The notes: generated by a model not told the origin, from the letters alone. A stretch of 64,000 nucleotides of DNA from Sunxiuqinia sp965230765 (GCA_965230765.1 CBDDLR010000001.1:372001-436000); one strand, 5' to 3'. Counted from the stretch's first letter, positions 51,041 through 59,710 are shown. Numbers and translations are program-made.

Positions 51041-51790
51041 TTAAACGGTTTCTTTTTTAATCCAATCGTAGCCTTTTTCCTCCAGTTCCAGAGCCAAGTC
51101 TTTGCTTCCTGATTTTACAATTTGCCCTTTGTACAGCACATGCACAAAATCAGGAACAATGTAATCGAGCAAACGCTGGTAATGTGTAATTACAATTGCA
51201 GAATGCTCTGGGCTTTTCAACGCATTAACACCATCAGCCACAATTCTCAATGCATCAATATCCAAACCTGAATCTGTTTCATCTAAAATTGCCAGCTTTG
51301 GCTCAAGCATTGCCATTTGGAAAATCTCGTTTTTCTTCTTTTCGCCACCTGAAAAACCTTCATTCACAGAACGGTTGGTAAGCTGCGAATCCAAATGAAG
51401 CATCTCCTTTTTCTCTCGCATCAGCTTTAAAAATTCGCCTGCCGTTAGTGGCTCTAGTCCTTTGAACTTTCTGTGCTCATTAACAGAGGCCTTCAAGAAA
51501 TTAACCATGGGCACACCCGGAATTTCAACAGGGTATTGAAAGCTAAGAAATAGTCCTTTTTTAGCCCTTTCCTCAGCAGCCATATCCAGCAAATCTTCTC
51601 CAAGGAAAGTCACTTCGCATTCTTCAACTTCATATCCTTCTTTTCCTGTAAGAACATTGCCCAATGTACTTTTACCCGAACCGTTTGGTCCCATAATGGC
51701 ATGTATTTCACCTGGTTTAACATCCAGGTTAATTCCTTTCAGGATTTCTTGCCCCTCTACTGAAGCTTTTAAATTTTTTATTGTAAGCAT
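51041..51790 (-). CDS. sufC: SufC, ABC-type ATPase of the SUF complex
   Basis: The 249-aa ATPase has Walker A GPNGSGKSTL (about 34-43), the Q-loop region LFLSFQYPVEIPGVPMVNFL, signature NEGFSGGEKKKNE and Walker B KLAILDETDSGLDID, as in SufC. It forms the energising subunit of SufBC2D. The end of the gene is 1 bp from sufD. The gap on its 5' side holds an unrelated four-helix-bundle gene that separates it from sufB; the three still read in the same direction and may be co-transcribed through it. Confidence 0.95.
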   Translation of the reverse strand: MLTIKNLKASVEGQEILKGINLDVKPGEIHAIMGPNGSGKSTLGNVLTGKEGYEVEECEVTFLGEDLLDMAAEERAKKGLFLSFQYPVEIPGVPMVNFLKASVNEHRKFKGLEPLTAGEFLKLMREKKEMLHLDSQLTNRSVNEGFSGGEKKKNEIFQMAMLEPKLAILDETDSGLDIDALRIVADGVNALKSPEHSAIVITHYQRLLDYIVPDFVHVLYKGQIVKSGSKDLALELEEKGYDWIKKETV

Positions 51791-51818
51791 GTTTATGTAT
51801 TTGTGAATTGAAGAATAT

Positions 51819-52237
51819 GAGAAAATGAGAAGATAAGAATTACATCTTCACAGCTCGGTAATAAGCATTCAACAATCTGCTCACTTCTTCTAATTGCTCA
51901 TTTAACTTTAAATACTCTTTTTCTTTTATATATTTTAGATCCTTAGATAACAAAAGGTAATAATCACTCTCATTTAATGACCCTTGAGCTATATTGTAGA
52001 ACCTTAATTTATCTGCATTCCCCGTTTTTCGGTACCCTTCAGCTATATTTGCAGCAATTGAAACTGCTGCTCTCCTAAATTGGGATGTTAATCCATAGTT
52101 TTCTGAAGAAGGAAACTCATTAGTGATTGAATAAACATCCAATATAAATTGATGTGCTTTCTGCCAACAAACCAATTGTTTATATGATGTTGTCTTTCCC
52201 ACTTAATTTTCTTAATTCCTTCTCTTCTTAAATTCTC
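51819..52237. mobile_element. Candidate mobile cassette: four-helix-bundle gene within imperfect inverted repeats
   Basis: Left arm GAGAAAATGAGAAGATAAGAATT (51819-51841, quoted as GAGAAAATGAGAAG plus ATAAGAATT) is nearly the reverse complement of the right arm at 52214-52237 (AATTCCTTCTCTTC plus TTAAATTCTC). About 19 of 23 positions pair. The arms bracket exactly one gene, which interrupts sufB-sufC. No transposase is inside, so any movement would be in trans. Confidence 0.45.
51840..52202 (-). CDS. Four-helix-bundle protein (S23/IVP family)
   Basis: The 120-aa protein is of the family first seen encoded by intervening sequences in 23S rRNA genes. The N-terminal SYKQLVCWQKAHQFILDVY, the motif FRRAAVSIAANIAEGYRKTG and the C-terminal EVSRLLNAYYRAV are the usual signature. 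It is all-helical and acts as a pentameric bundle in relatives such as Avd; its own role is unknown. The start codon is a GTG. It lies between sufB and sufC, where it interrupts the operon without reversing it, and both sides have GA-rich inverted repeats. Confidence 0.9.
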   Translation of the reverse strand: MGKTTSYKQLVCWQKAHQFILDVYSITNEFPSSENYGLTSQFRRAAVSIAANIAEGYRKTGNADKLRFYNIAQGSLNESDYYLLLSKDLKYIKEKEYLKLNEQLEEVSRLLNAYYRAVKM

Positions 52238-52246
52238 AACTTCTAA

Positions 52247-53692
52247 TTATCCAACACTTCCTTCCAAACTAATTTGCAGCAGCTTTTGCGCTTCAACTGC
52301 AAACTCCATCGGAAGTTTATTCAATACCTCTTTGGCATATCCGTTTACAATCATCCCAATTGCATCTTCGGTTGAAATCCCACGTTGGTTGCAATAGAAA
52401 ATCTGATCTTCCCCAATTTTTGAAGTTGTTGCCTCATGTTCAACAATTGAAGTCTTGTTTCCAACTTCAATATAAGGGAACGTATGTGCCCCACAAGTTG
52501 AACCTAACAGCAAAGAATCACATTGTGAGAAGTTCCTTGAATTTACGGCACCGGGAAGAACCTTTACCAGTCCACGGTATGAGTTTTCGCTTTTACCTGC
52601 TGAAATACCTTTTGAAATGATGGTACTTTTTGTGTTTTTACCAAGGTGAATCATTTTTGTTCCGGTATCGGCCTGCTGGTAGTTGTTGGTTACGGCAACC
52701 GAGTTAAATTCACCAACTGAGTTGTCGCCCATCAATATACAACTTGGGTATTTCCAGGTAATTGCAGAACCTGTTTCCACCTGTGTCCAGCTAATTTTTG
52801 AAGACACACCCCGGCAAACACCACGCTTGGTAACAAAGTTGTATACGCCACCTTTTCCCTGCTTATCGCCAGGATACCAATTCTGTACCGTTGAATATTT
52901 TACATCTGCCCGATCTAACGCGATAATTTCAACCACAGCAGCATGCAATTGGTTTTCATCACGCATGGGCGCCGTACAACCTTCCAGGTAACTCACATAA
53001 CTGTCATCTTCTGCAACAATCAATGTGCGCTCAAACTGACCTGTTCCGGCAGCGTTAATCCTGAAGTAAGTTGAAAGCTCCATTGGGCAACGCACTCCTT
53101 TCGGAATGTAACAAAACGAGCCATCAGAAAATACGGCCGAATTTAAGGCAGCAAAGTAATTATCAGAAACAGGCACAGCCATTCCCAAATATTTCTTCAC
53201 CAAATCAGGATGTTCTTTTACTGCTTCACTGAATGAACAGAAAATAATCCCTTTTTCAAGAAGCGTATCTTTAAATGTTGTTTTTACAGAAACACTGTCA
53301 ATTACGGCATCAACAGCTACACCCGCCAGCACTTTCTGCTCTTCAAGCGGAATGCCCAGCTTTTCAAAAGTCTCCAGTAACTCAGGATCAACCTCATCAA
53401 GGCTTTCATACTGAGGTTTCGACTTTGGGGCTGCATAATAAATGATATCCTGAAAATCAATCGGTGGTATTTTTAAATACGCCCAATCAGGCATTTCCAT
53501 CTTTAGCCACTTCTTATATGCATCCAATCGAAACTGAAGCATAAACTCAGGTTCTTCCTTTTTTGCAGAAATCATCCGAATGACATCTTCATTCAAACCC
53601 TTAGGAATGGTGTCCATCTCTAAATCAGTGGTGAACCCGTATTTATATTCTTGTGAGGTAACTTCGTGTAATATCTTATCTTGCTCTTCCAT
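52247..53692 (-). CDS. sufB: SufB, Fe-S cluster scaffold subunit
   Basis: The 481-aa protein is the main scaffold of the SUF complex. It has EEPEFMLQFRLDAYKKWLKM at about 46-65 and KGVRCPMELSTYFRINAAGT, then EGCTAPMRDENQLHAAVVEI, with beta-helix repeats up to the conserved cysteine region SRNFSQCDSLLLGSTCGAHT. The C-terminus has EHEATTSKIGEDQIFYCNQRG. It is the first suf gene of the minus-strand set; a divergent promoter region is shared with thiL. Confidence 0.96.
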   Translation of the reverse strand: MEEQDKILHEVTSQEYKYGFTTDLEMDTIPKGLNEDVIRMISAKKEEPEFMLQFRLDAYKKWLKMEMPDWAYLKIPPIDFQDIIYYAAPKSKPQYESLDEVDPELLETFEKLGIPLEEQKVLAGVAVDAVIDSVSVKTTFKDTLLEKGIIFCSFSEAVKEHPDLVKKYLGMAVPVSDNYFAALNSAVFSDGSFCYIPKGVRCPMELSTYFRINAAGTGQFERTLIVAEDDSYVSYLEGCTAPMRDENQLHAAVVEIIALDRADVKYSTVQNWYPGDKQGKGGVYNFVTKRGVCRGVSSKISWTQVETGSAITWKYPSCILMGDNSVGEFNSVAVTNNYQQADTGTKMIHLGKNTKSTIISKGISAGKSENSYRGLVKVLPGAVNSRNFSQCDSLLLGSTCGAHTFPYIEVGNKTSIVEHEATTSKIGEDQIFYCNQRGISTEDAIGMIVNGYAKEVLNKLPMEFAVEAQKLLQISLEGSVG

Positions 53693-53758
53693 CTACCTTG
53701 TATTGCTTTAATCTAATCGCCTATATAACAAACACCGGAATAGACTGTTTAAAAATAA

Positions 53759-53789
53759 TTGCAAAGATAATGAAGTAACGCTATTTTTG
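53759..53789 (+). promoter_or_regulatory. Promoter of thiL (Bacteroidota primary sigma type)
   Basis: TTG (53759-53761), spacer of 20 bp, then TATTTTTG (53782-53789), a full match to TAnnTTTG. The thiL ATG is 46 bp downstream of the -7 box. Confidence 0.65.
53762..53769 (-). promoter_or_regulatory. Putative -7 box of the sufB promoter
   Basis: On the minus strand the bases read TATCTTTG, matching TAnnTTTG, 70 bp before the sufB start. No good -33 TTG is visible, so the call is weak. It overlaps the thiL promoter on the other strand. Confidence 0.4.
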
Positions 53790-53835
53790 CAGCTGAGAAA
53801 AATCATTTCACACCTTTTGGTCTGATATTTAAAAC

Positions 53836-54876
53836 ATGGATAATACACAAAAACGCACAGAACTTTCCGCATTGGGGGAATTTGGTCTTATTGACCATCT
53901 GACAAAAGATTTCAAAATAAAAAACAAAAGTACCTTAAAAGGCGTTGGCGACGATGCCGCTGTTATGAATTTTGAGGACAAGCAAGTTGTGATGACTACC
54001 GATTTGCTGGTTGAGGGTATTCATTTTAACCTGATGTATGCCCCTTTAAGATACCTCGGGTATAAAGCAGTAATGGTGAATTTATCTGATGTTTTTTCGA
54101 TGAATGCACAGCCCAAACAAATTACTGTTTCATTGGCAATCTCCAATAAATTCTCAGTTGAAAATATTGAAGAACTTTATGAGGGCATTAAAGAGGCTTG
54201 TGAAAAATTTGATGTTGATTTGGTAGGCGGTGACACCACCAGTTCGATGACCGGTTTGGTAATTAGCATTACTGCTCTTGGAGAAGCCTCAAAAGAAGAG
54301 ATTGTTTACCGAAGCGGTGCAAACATAAATGATCTGCTTTGTGTTTCTGGCGATTTGGGCGGTGCGTACCTGGGCCTTCAGTTGCTGGAACGCGAGAATG
54401 AAGTATTCAAGGTCAACCCAAGTGAGCAACCTAAACTGGAAGGCTACGATTACATCCTTCAACGACAGTTACGTCCTGAAGCCAGAGGAGATGTGATTGC
54501 TGCCTTAAAGAAACTTGAAGTTCAACCAACTTCAATGATTGATATTTCAGATGGGCTCTCATCAGAAATTTTGCATATCTGCAAAAACTCCAAGGTTGGA
54601 TGCAGTATTTATGAGGATAAAATCCCTTTAGATTTTCAAACGAAACAGTTTGGTGAGGAATTAAGCATCAACCCACTTGTTGCTGCTTTAAATGGAGGTG
54701 AAGACTACGAACTTCTATTTACTATTCCCCTGGAAGATCATGACAAAATAAAAAATGACCCGGACATTTCCATCATTGGACATATTGCAGAAGCAAGTGA
54801 AGGAGCAAACCTAATTACTGGAGCTGGTGCAGCAATTCCACTTCAGGCTCAGGGATGGAACCAGCTGAAAAAATAA
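53836..54876 (+). CDS. thiL: Thiamine-monophosphate kinase
   Basis: The 346-aa kinase phosphorylates thiamine monophosphate to the diphosphate cofactor. It shows the PurM-like N-terminal glycine-rich LGEFGLIDHLTKDF, KGVGDDAAVMNFEDKQVVMTTDLLVEGIHFNL (in parts GVGDDAAV and TTDLLVEGIHF), LVGGDTTSSMTGLVISITALG, and C-terminal MIDISDGLSSEILHI and LNGGEDYELLFTI. All key Asp residues are present. It is monocistronic, with its own promoter and a terminator that it shares with lpxA from the other side. Confidence 0.95.
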   Translation: MDNTQKRTELSALGEFGLIDHLTKDFKIKNKSTLKGVGDDAAVMNFEDKQVVMTTDLLVEGIHFNLMYAPLRYLGYKAVMVNLSDVFSMNAQPKQITVSLAISNKFSVENIEELYEGIKEACEKFDVDLVGGDTTSSMTGLVISITALGEASKEEIVYRSGANINDLLCVSGDLGGAYLGLQLLERENEVFKVNPSEQPKLEGYDYILQRQLRPEARGDVIAALKKLEVQPTSMIDISDGLSSEILHICKNSKVGCSIYEDKIPLDFQTKQFGEELSINPLVAALNGGEDYELLFTIPLEDHDKIKNDPDISIIGHIAEASEGANLITGAGAAIPLQAQGWNQLKK

Positions 54877-54898
54877 CCCGACAATATTGCACAAAAAA

Positions 54899-54920
54899 AA
54901 GCCCGGCATAAACCGGGCTT
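54899..54920. terminator. Bidirectional intrinsic terminator between thiL and lpxA
   Basis: Stem AAGCCCGG (54899-54906)/CCGGGCTT (54913-54920), loop CATAAA. An A8 tract precedes it on the plus strand, so the minus strand has a U8 tract after the stem. It lies between the convergent stops of thiL and lpxA. Confidence 0.85.
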
Positions 54921-54942
54921 CAATATATTTTTATCTTTTCGA

Positions 54943-55725
54943 TTAATCTGGGAAATAACCTCGGATAATACCACGTTTTGAATCTTTCACAAACAACAGG
55001 ATCTCATCCCTCTCAGGAGTTGCAGACATTTCAGCTTCAATAATTTCAACTGCTTGAGCCGTATTCAATCCTTTTTGATAGATGTAACGATAAATTTCCT
55101 GTACCTCACGGATTTTCTCATTGTTGTAGTTCCGTCTTCTCAGTCCTATTGAGTTGATCCCTACATAAGAAAGAGGCTCACGACCTGCCTTAATAAACGG
55201 AGGCACATCTTTACGCACAAGTGATCCACCCGACAACATTACATGCGATCCAACCCTACAGAATTGGTGAATTGCTGACATCCCGCCAATAATTGCCCAA
55301 TCGTCAACAATTACCTCACCAGCAAGCTGGGTACTGTTAACAAGGATTACGTTGTTTCCAACAATACAGTCGTGCGCAATATGGACATAAGCCATAAGCA
55401 AACAGTTATTTCCGATAACAGTTTTCCCACGCGCAGTGGTACCTCTGTTTACCGTTACGCACTCGCGTATAGTTGTGTTGTCACCAATTTCTACGGTGGT
55501 ATATTCCCCTTTGAATTTAAGGTCTTGAGGAATTGCACCAATTACTGCCCCTGGAAAAATTCGGCAGTTTTTGCCAATTCTTGTACCAGGCAAAATGGTA
55601 ACATTTGATCCAATTCGAGTCCCTTCACCAATTACAACATCGTTATCAATTGTAACAAATGGTTCAATCACCACATTATCTGCTACTTTTGATTCGGGAT
55701 GTACATAAGCTAATGGTTGTTTCAT
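54943..55725 (-). CDS. lpxA: UDP-N-acetylglucosamine O-acyltransferase LpxA
   Basis: The 260-aa enzyme adds an acyl chain to UDP-GlcNAc, the first step of lipid A synthesis. Hexapeptide repeats form a left-handed beta-helix (VADNVVIEPFVTIDNDVVIG to TTARGKTVIGNNCLLMAYVH), and the catalytic His is in LMAYVHIAHDCIVGNN. The C-terminal GINSIGLRRRNYNNEKIREV is an LpxA signature. The frame extends upstream to a TTG at 55743; the ATG at 55725 (MKQPLAYVHPESKV) fits relatives. It lies 26 bp after lpxC-fabZ on the same strand, in a lipid A operon. Confidence 0.96.
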   Translation of the reverse strand: MKQPLAYVHPESKVADNVVIEPFVTIDNDVVIGEGTRIGSNVTILPGTRIGKNCRIFPGAVIGAIPQDLKFKGEYTTVEIGDNTTIRECVTVNRGTTARGKTVIGNNCLLMAYVHIAHDCIVGNNVILVNSTQLAGEVIVDDWAIIGGMSAIHQFCRVGSHVMLSGGSLVRKDVPPFIKAGREPLSYVGINSIGLRRRNYNNEKIREVQEIYRYIYQKGLNTAQAVEIIEAEMSATPERDEILLFVKDSKRGIIRGYFPD

Positions 55726-55751
55726 CTTATCTTTTTTTTTCAATAATTTCT

Positions 55752-57140
55752 TCAGGCTTTAACAATTTGCGCCATAAATTCGCCCTCTGCAACGATTGTT
55801 TTTCCTATGTAGCAAACACCTTTCATATTGGCTATGCCTCTACGAATCGGCGAAGTAAGCTTAATTTTTAGTACCAAGGTGTCGCCCGGAACAACTTTTT
55901 TTCGAAATTTAACATTATCAATACGAACAAAATAGGTCGAATATTTTTCTTCGCGGTTGTGAAGAACATACAAACCACCACACTGAGCCATCGCTTCAAC
56001 AATTAAAACGCCCGGCATAACAGGCTCTTCAGGAAAATGCCCTTGAAAGAACGGTTCGTTAGCAGTAACGTTTTTTACACCAACAATGTAATCATCTTTG
56101 ATCTCAACGACTTTATCTACTAAAAGAAAAGGAAACCTGTGAGGAAGGAATGTTTTCAGTTTATTCACATCCATCAGTGGTTCCTGCGTAGGATCATAAA
56201 CAGGAATATCGTTGTTCTTATTTTGCTTTTCGTATTCTTTCTTTAACAGTTTGGCAAATTCTGTATTTACTTTGTGACCAGGTTTGGTGGCAATAATTTT
56301 TCCTTTAATCCGAACCCCTGCTAAACTTAAATCACCAACCACGTCAAGTAATTTATGGCGCGCACACTCATTCTCGAATTGAAGATCCAGGTTATTCAAA
56401 ATTCCTTGGTCTTTTTTTACTTCAACTCGTTCGTGATTAAAAAGGTCTGCAATCCGATCAAGCTCTTCCTGGTTTACTTTGTGATCCATAATCACAATCG
56501 CGTTATCCAAATCACCACCTTTAACCAGGTTGTTTTGAAGAAGGAATTCCAATTCCCTTAAAAACACAAAAGTACGACAGGCAGCAATCTCTTCCTTAAA
56601 ATCAGATAGTTTTTCAAGTGTTGCAAACTGATTGTTAAGCACCCTTGAGTTGAATGAGATCATCACATTTAAGCTGTAATCTTCATCTGGTAATGCAATC
56701 AGTTCTGAACCAGTTTCAGGATCCTTGTATACAATTTTATCTTTTATTACCAGAAATTTCCTTTCAGCTTCCTGTTCAACTATGCCGGCATTTTCTATCG
56801 CTTCAATAAACAACTTTGAGCTACCGTCCAAAATTGGGACTTCCTCGTTGTCAATTTCAATAAGGGCATTGTCAACATCCATTCCAGTTAACGCAGCCAG
56901 TGAATGTTCAATGGTACTCAAACGTGCATTACCATTGGCAATTACTGTACCCCTTGATGTATCAATTACCAGGTTTGCATCCGCTTCAAGGATTGGTTTT
57001 CCGGGCAAATCTACCCGTTGAAATATAAAGCCGTGATTTTCTGGGGCAGGCTTGAAGGTCATATTTACCTGTACACCCGTATGAAGTCCTTTCCCGCTAA
57101 TTGAAAACTCGCGGGCTAATGTTTTTTGTTTCAAAGTCAT
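55752..57140 (-). CDS. lpxC-fabZ: Bifunctional LpxC deacetylase / FabZ dehydratase fusion
   Basis: The 462-aa fusion joins two enzymes. Residues about 1-300 are LpxC, the Zn-dependent UDP-3-O-acyl-GlcNAc deacetylase: zinc ligands His79 in STIEHSLAAL, His in ARHKLLDVVGDLSLAG and Asp in the same motif, with KPGHKVNTEF. Residues about 320-462 are FabZ, the 3-hydroxyacyl-ACP dehydratase: LPHRFPFLLVDKV and the catalytic FFQGHFPEEPVMPGVLIVEAMAQ (in parts GHFPEEPVMPG and IVEAMAQ). This fusion is characteristic of Bacteroidota. The two steps supply and use 3-hydroxyacyl-ACP for lipid A. It is between lpxD and lpxA in one transcription unit. Confidence 0.97.
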   Translation of the reverse strand: MTLKQKTLAREFSISGKGLHTGVQVNMTFKPAPENHGFIFQRVDLPGKPILEADANLVIDTSRGTVIANGNARLSTIEHSLAALTGMDVDNALIEIDNEEVPILDGSSKLFIEAIENAGIVEQEAERKFLVIKDKIVYKDPETGSELIALPDEDYSLNVMISFNSRVLNNQFATLEKLSDFKEEIAACRTFVFLRELEFLLQNNLVKGGDLDNAIVIMDHKVNQEELDRIADLFNHERVEVKKDQGILNNLDLQFENECARHKLLDVVGDLSLAGVRIKGKIIATKPGHKVNTEFAKLLKKEYEKQNKNNDIPVYDPTQEPLMDVNKLKTFLPHRFPFLLVDKVVEIKDDYIVGVKNVTANEPFFQGHFPEEPVMPGVLIVEAMAQCGGLYVLHNREEKYSTYFVRIDNVKFRKKVVPGDTLVLKIKLTSPIRRGIANMKGVCYIGKTIVAEGEFMAQIVKA

Positions 57141-57160
57141 TGCATCAAATAGTTTTCGAA

Positions 57161-58210
57161 CTACTTACTTTCGTTCATCTTTGATTGAATATCTTTTACT
57201 TCTTTCTTAAGATCATTTAGTTGATCCCGCATTTCGGGCAAGCGCCTAAATACCACATAGGTTTTTAGGGCCTTGTCAACATCCATTGCTGGAGTTCCCA
57301 ATACGGTTTTGTCGGATTTAATATTGTTGGAAACACCTGCCATTGGACCGATTTTCACATTGTCGCCTATCGTTAAATGCCCTGAAATCCCTACTTGCCC
57401 GCCATACATGTTGTTTTTTCCAACTTTTGTAGAACCTGCAATTCCAACAAGCGCGGCCATAACGGTATTTTCCCCAACTTCACAGTTATGGGCAATCTGA
57501 ATCAGGTTATCAAGCTTCACCCCTTTTCGAATAATTGTTGAACCCATTGTTGAACAATCGATGGTCGTGTTGGCACCAATCTCAACATTGTCTTCAATAA
57601 TCACGTTTCCAAGTTGTGGTATCTTTTTATATGAACCATCTTCAGTTGGAGCAAACCCAAATCCATCCGAACCAATTACAGCACCGGCCTGAATAATGCA
57701 GTTTTCTCCAATAATAGTATTGTCGTAAATCTTAGCACCAGCATAAATGATGGAGTTCTTTCCAACTTTCACGTTGCTACCAATATATGCCTGTGGGTAA
57801 ATTTTAACCTGATCAGCGATATCTGAACCTTGTCCTATGTATGCAAAAGCACCCAAATAAATGTCTTTACCAACTTTAGCTGAATCATCTACAAATGAAG
57901 GCTGTTCAATACCTGACTTTTGCTTTTGAAACTGATCCACCATCTCTAACAACGAAGCGAATGCCTGATAGGCATCATCCACTCGAATTAAAGTTGCATT
58001 GATTTTTTGTTCAGGTTTGAAATCTTTATTCACAAGAACGACGGACGCCTGAGTCTCGTAAATATACTTTTCATACTTCGGATTTGCTAAAAATGCGAGT
58101 GTCCCTGGCTTCCCATCTTCAATTTTTGAAACATTGCCAACACTCACATCTGCATCGCCTTCTATAGTACCATTCAGGAACTCAGCGATATTCTGTGCTT
58201 TAAATTCCAT
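57161..58210 (-). CDS. lpxD: UDP-3-O-acylglucosamine N-acyltransferase LpxD
   Basis: The 349-aa enzyme puts the second acyl chain on the lipid A precursor. The N-terminal uridine-binding domain (about 1-105) includes SVGNVSKIEDGKPGTLAFLANPKYEKY, in parts KIEDGKPGTLAFL and NPKYEKYIY. Hexapeptide repeats follow (KVGKDIYLGAFAYIGQGS and onward), with the catalytic His in LDNLIQIAHNCEVGENTVMA. A C-terminal helix closes the protein. The ATG at 58210 (MEFKAQNIAEFL) is chosen over an in-frame TTG at 58234. It lies 20 bp before lpxC-fabZ. Confidence 0.95.
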   Translation of the reverse strand: MEFKAQNIAEFLNGTIEGDADVSVGNVSKIEDGKPGTLAFLANPKYEKYIYETQASVVLVNKDFKPEQKINATLIRVDDAYQAFASLLEMVDQFQKQKSGIEQPSFVDDSAKVGKDIYLGAFAYIGQGSDIADQVKIYPQAYIGSNVKVGKNSIIYAGAKIYDNTIIGENCIIQAGAVIGSDGFGFAPTEDGSYKKIPQLGNVIIEDNVEIGANTTIDCSTMGSTIIRKGVKLDNLIQIAHNCEVGENTVMAALVGIAGSTKVGKNNMYGGQVGISGHLTIGDNVKIGPMAGVSNNIKSDKTVLGTPAMDVDKALKTYVVFRRLPEMRDQLNDLKKEVKDIQSKMNESK

Positions 58211-58247
58211 AATTTTCTTCTTGCCGCGCTGCAAAAATAGGTTTAAA

Positions 58248-59498
58248 TTAATTAATGTCCAATTCTTTGGGATAACAGATAAAATATTTGCGCACTGTCT
58301 GTGAAAGATTCGACAAGTTTATGTCTGATGCCTCATTGATTTCTTTCACTTTCCCATTCTTGAAAAGGATGTTTATTTTCCCTGTTTCGCCTGCATAAGC
58401 ACTATTCGTAATTGAATCACTGACAAAGAAATACTCCACCAAATCATCACTTGTATTGAACCGCTCGATAACCTTTGCCCTCATTTCATCTATTTTCTTT
58501 TTAGGGAACGCCCTATCCTTAATCTTTATTCGATATGTCCTCCTGTTGATCAAGTTTTTTGAAAGGCATGAAAGAATTTCATCATCATGGTATTGCCACT
58601 GTTTTATGGCAGAAATGATATCTGTGTCGTCAAGCTGGGCAAATAATTCGAGCAAGTTATGCTCAGCATCTACTTCCATCGAAGCAAATTGATCCAGGGT
58701 TATTTCATTTTTCAGGAATACAGTCAAAGCATACGAAGCAAACAAGTCAGCTCCTTCAAACAAAATCTGTCGGGCACGCTTAAGAATATTAACCAACAAG
58801 CTATCTGCTGCAAGAACCGTTTTGTGCAAATAAACCTGCCAATACATTAACCTTCGTGCAATCAAAAATTTCTCGATGGAATAAATGCCTTTGTATTCAA
58901 TCACCAATTCGTCATTCTTTACATTCAGCATTTTTATAATCCGATCGGAACCAATCACACCTTCGGTTACACCAGTAAAAAAGCTATCTCGTCGAAGATA
59001 ATCCAATCGGTCCATATCCAATTGCCCGGCAACTAGCTGGTGCAGGAATTTCTTGGTGTATTCATTTTTGAAAATCTTGATAGCCAGCTCAAGCTTACCA
59101 CCGAACTCTCTGTTTAGCTCTTCCATGAACAAAATAGATATCTGTTCATGCGGAATACCTTTCACAATTGAATGTTCCAGCACATGCGAAAAAGGCCCGT
59201 GCCCAATATCATGAAGCAAAATGGCAACAGTTACTGCTTCAGCTTCTTCGTCTGTAATAACCACTCCTTTCAACCTTAACGAAGCAATCGCAGTGCGCAT
59301 CAGGTAACTTGCCCCAATTGCGTGTTCAAAGCGGGTGTGGTTTGCACCAGGAAAAACAATACTGGAAAGCCCCAATTGTTTTATTCTTCGTAAACGCTGA
59401 AAATAAGGGTGTTCGATCAGATCAAATATTAGCTCCGACTGGATTGTGATAAATCCGAATACGGGGTCGTTGATGATTTTCTTCTTGTTCGTCTTCAA
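58248..59498 (-). CDS. HD-domain phosphohydrolase (dNTPase/YpgQ-like family)
   Basis: The 416-aa protein has an HD superfamily metal site: His in HTRFEHAIGASYLMRTA, the HD pair in LLHDIGHGPFSHVLEHS and a later Asp in AGQLDMDRLDYLRRDSF, a signature of dGTPase-like HD enzymes. The N-terminal part INDPVFGFITIQSELIFDLI with YFQRLRRIKQLG is conserved in this group. Likely reactions are hydrolysis of deoxynucleotides or another phosphoester; the substrate is not known. The start is a TTG at 59498, since no ATG is in frame near it. It is 37 bp upstream of lpxD and probably leads the lipid A transcription unit. Confidence 0.9.
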   Translation of the reverse strand: MKTNKKKIINDPVFGFITIQSELIFDLIEHPYFQRLRRIKQLGLSSIVFPGANHTRFEHAIGASYLMRTAIASLRLKGVVITDEEAEAVTVAILLHDIGHGPFSHVLEHSIVKGIPHEQISILFMEELNREFGGKLELAIKIFKNEYTKKFLHQLVAGQLDMDRLDYLRRDSFFTGVTEGVIGSDRIIKMLNVKNDELVIEYKGIYSIEKFLIARRLMYWQVYLHKTVLAADSLLVNILKRARQILFEGADLFASYALTVFLKNEITLDQFASMEVDAEHNLLELFAQLDDTDIISAIKQWQYHDDEILSCLSKNLINRRTYRIKIKDRAFPKKKIDEMRAKVIERFNTSDDLVEYFFVSDSITNSAYAGETGKINILFKNGKVKEINEASDINLSNLSQTVRKYFICYPKELDIN

Positions 59499-59615
59499 AT
59501 CTTTTATTTTCAGATTTTTGCACTCAGCACTGGCAAAAGTAAGAAACTTTTTTGTTCTTAAAATGGCGCAAACAAAACATTCAATTCTTTCCTGAGAATC
59601 ATTGACTTCCTTATT

Positions 59616-59645
59616 TTGAGAATTAAATGTAAATTGCTATTTTTG
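59616..59645 (+). promoter_or_regulatory. Promoter of the rimP-nusA-infB operon
   Basis: TTG (59616-59618), 19-bp spacer, then TATTTTTG (59638-59645). Both boxes and the spacing fit the Bacteroidota primary sigma factor. Confidence 0.75.
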
Positions 59646-59673
59646 CGCTGGCAATTGGAAAGAATACCGTTTG

Positions 59674-59694
59674 TAGGGGACCAAAAGTCCCCTA
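59674..59694 (+). promoter_or_regulatory. Leader hairpin of the rimP operon (possible attenuator)
   Basis: Perfect 8-bp stem TAGGGGAC/GTCCCCTA with loop CAAAA, followed by TTTTATTG, within about 45 bases after the predicted transcription start. Its strength and downstream T-rich bases suggest a terminator-like element before rimP. Confidence 0.55.
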
Positions 59695-59710
59695 TTTTAT
59701 TGATTAAAAT

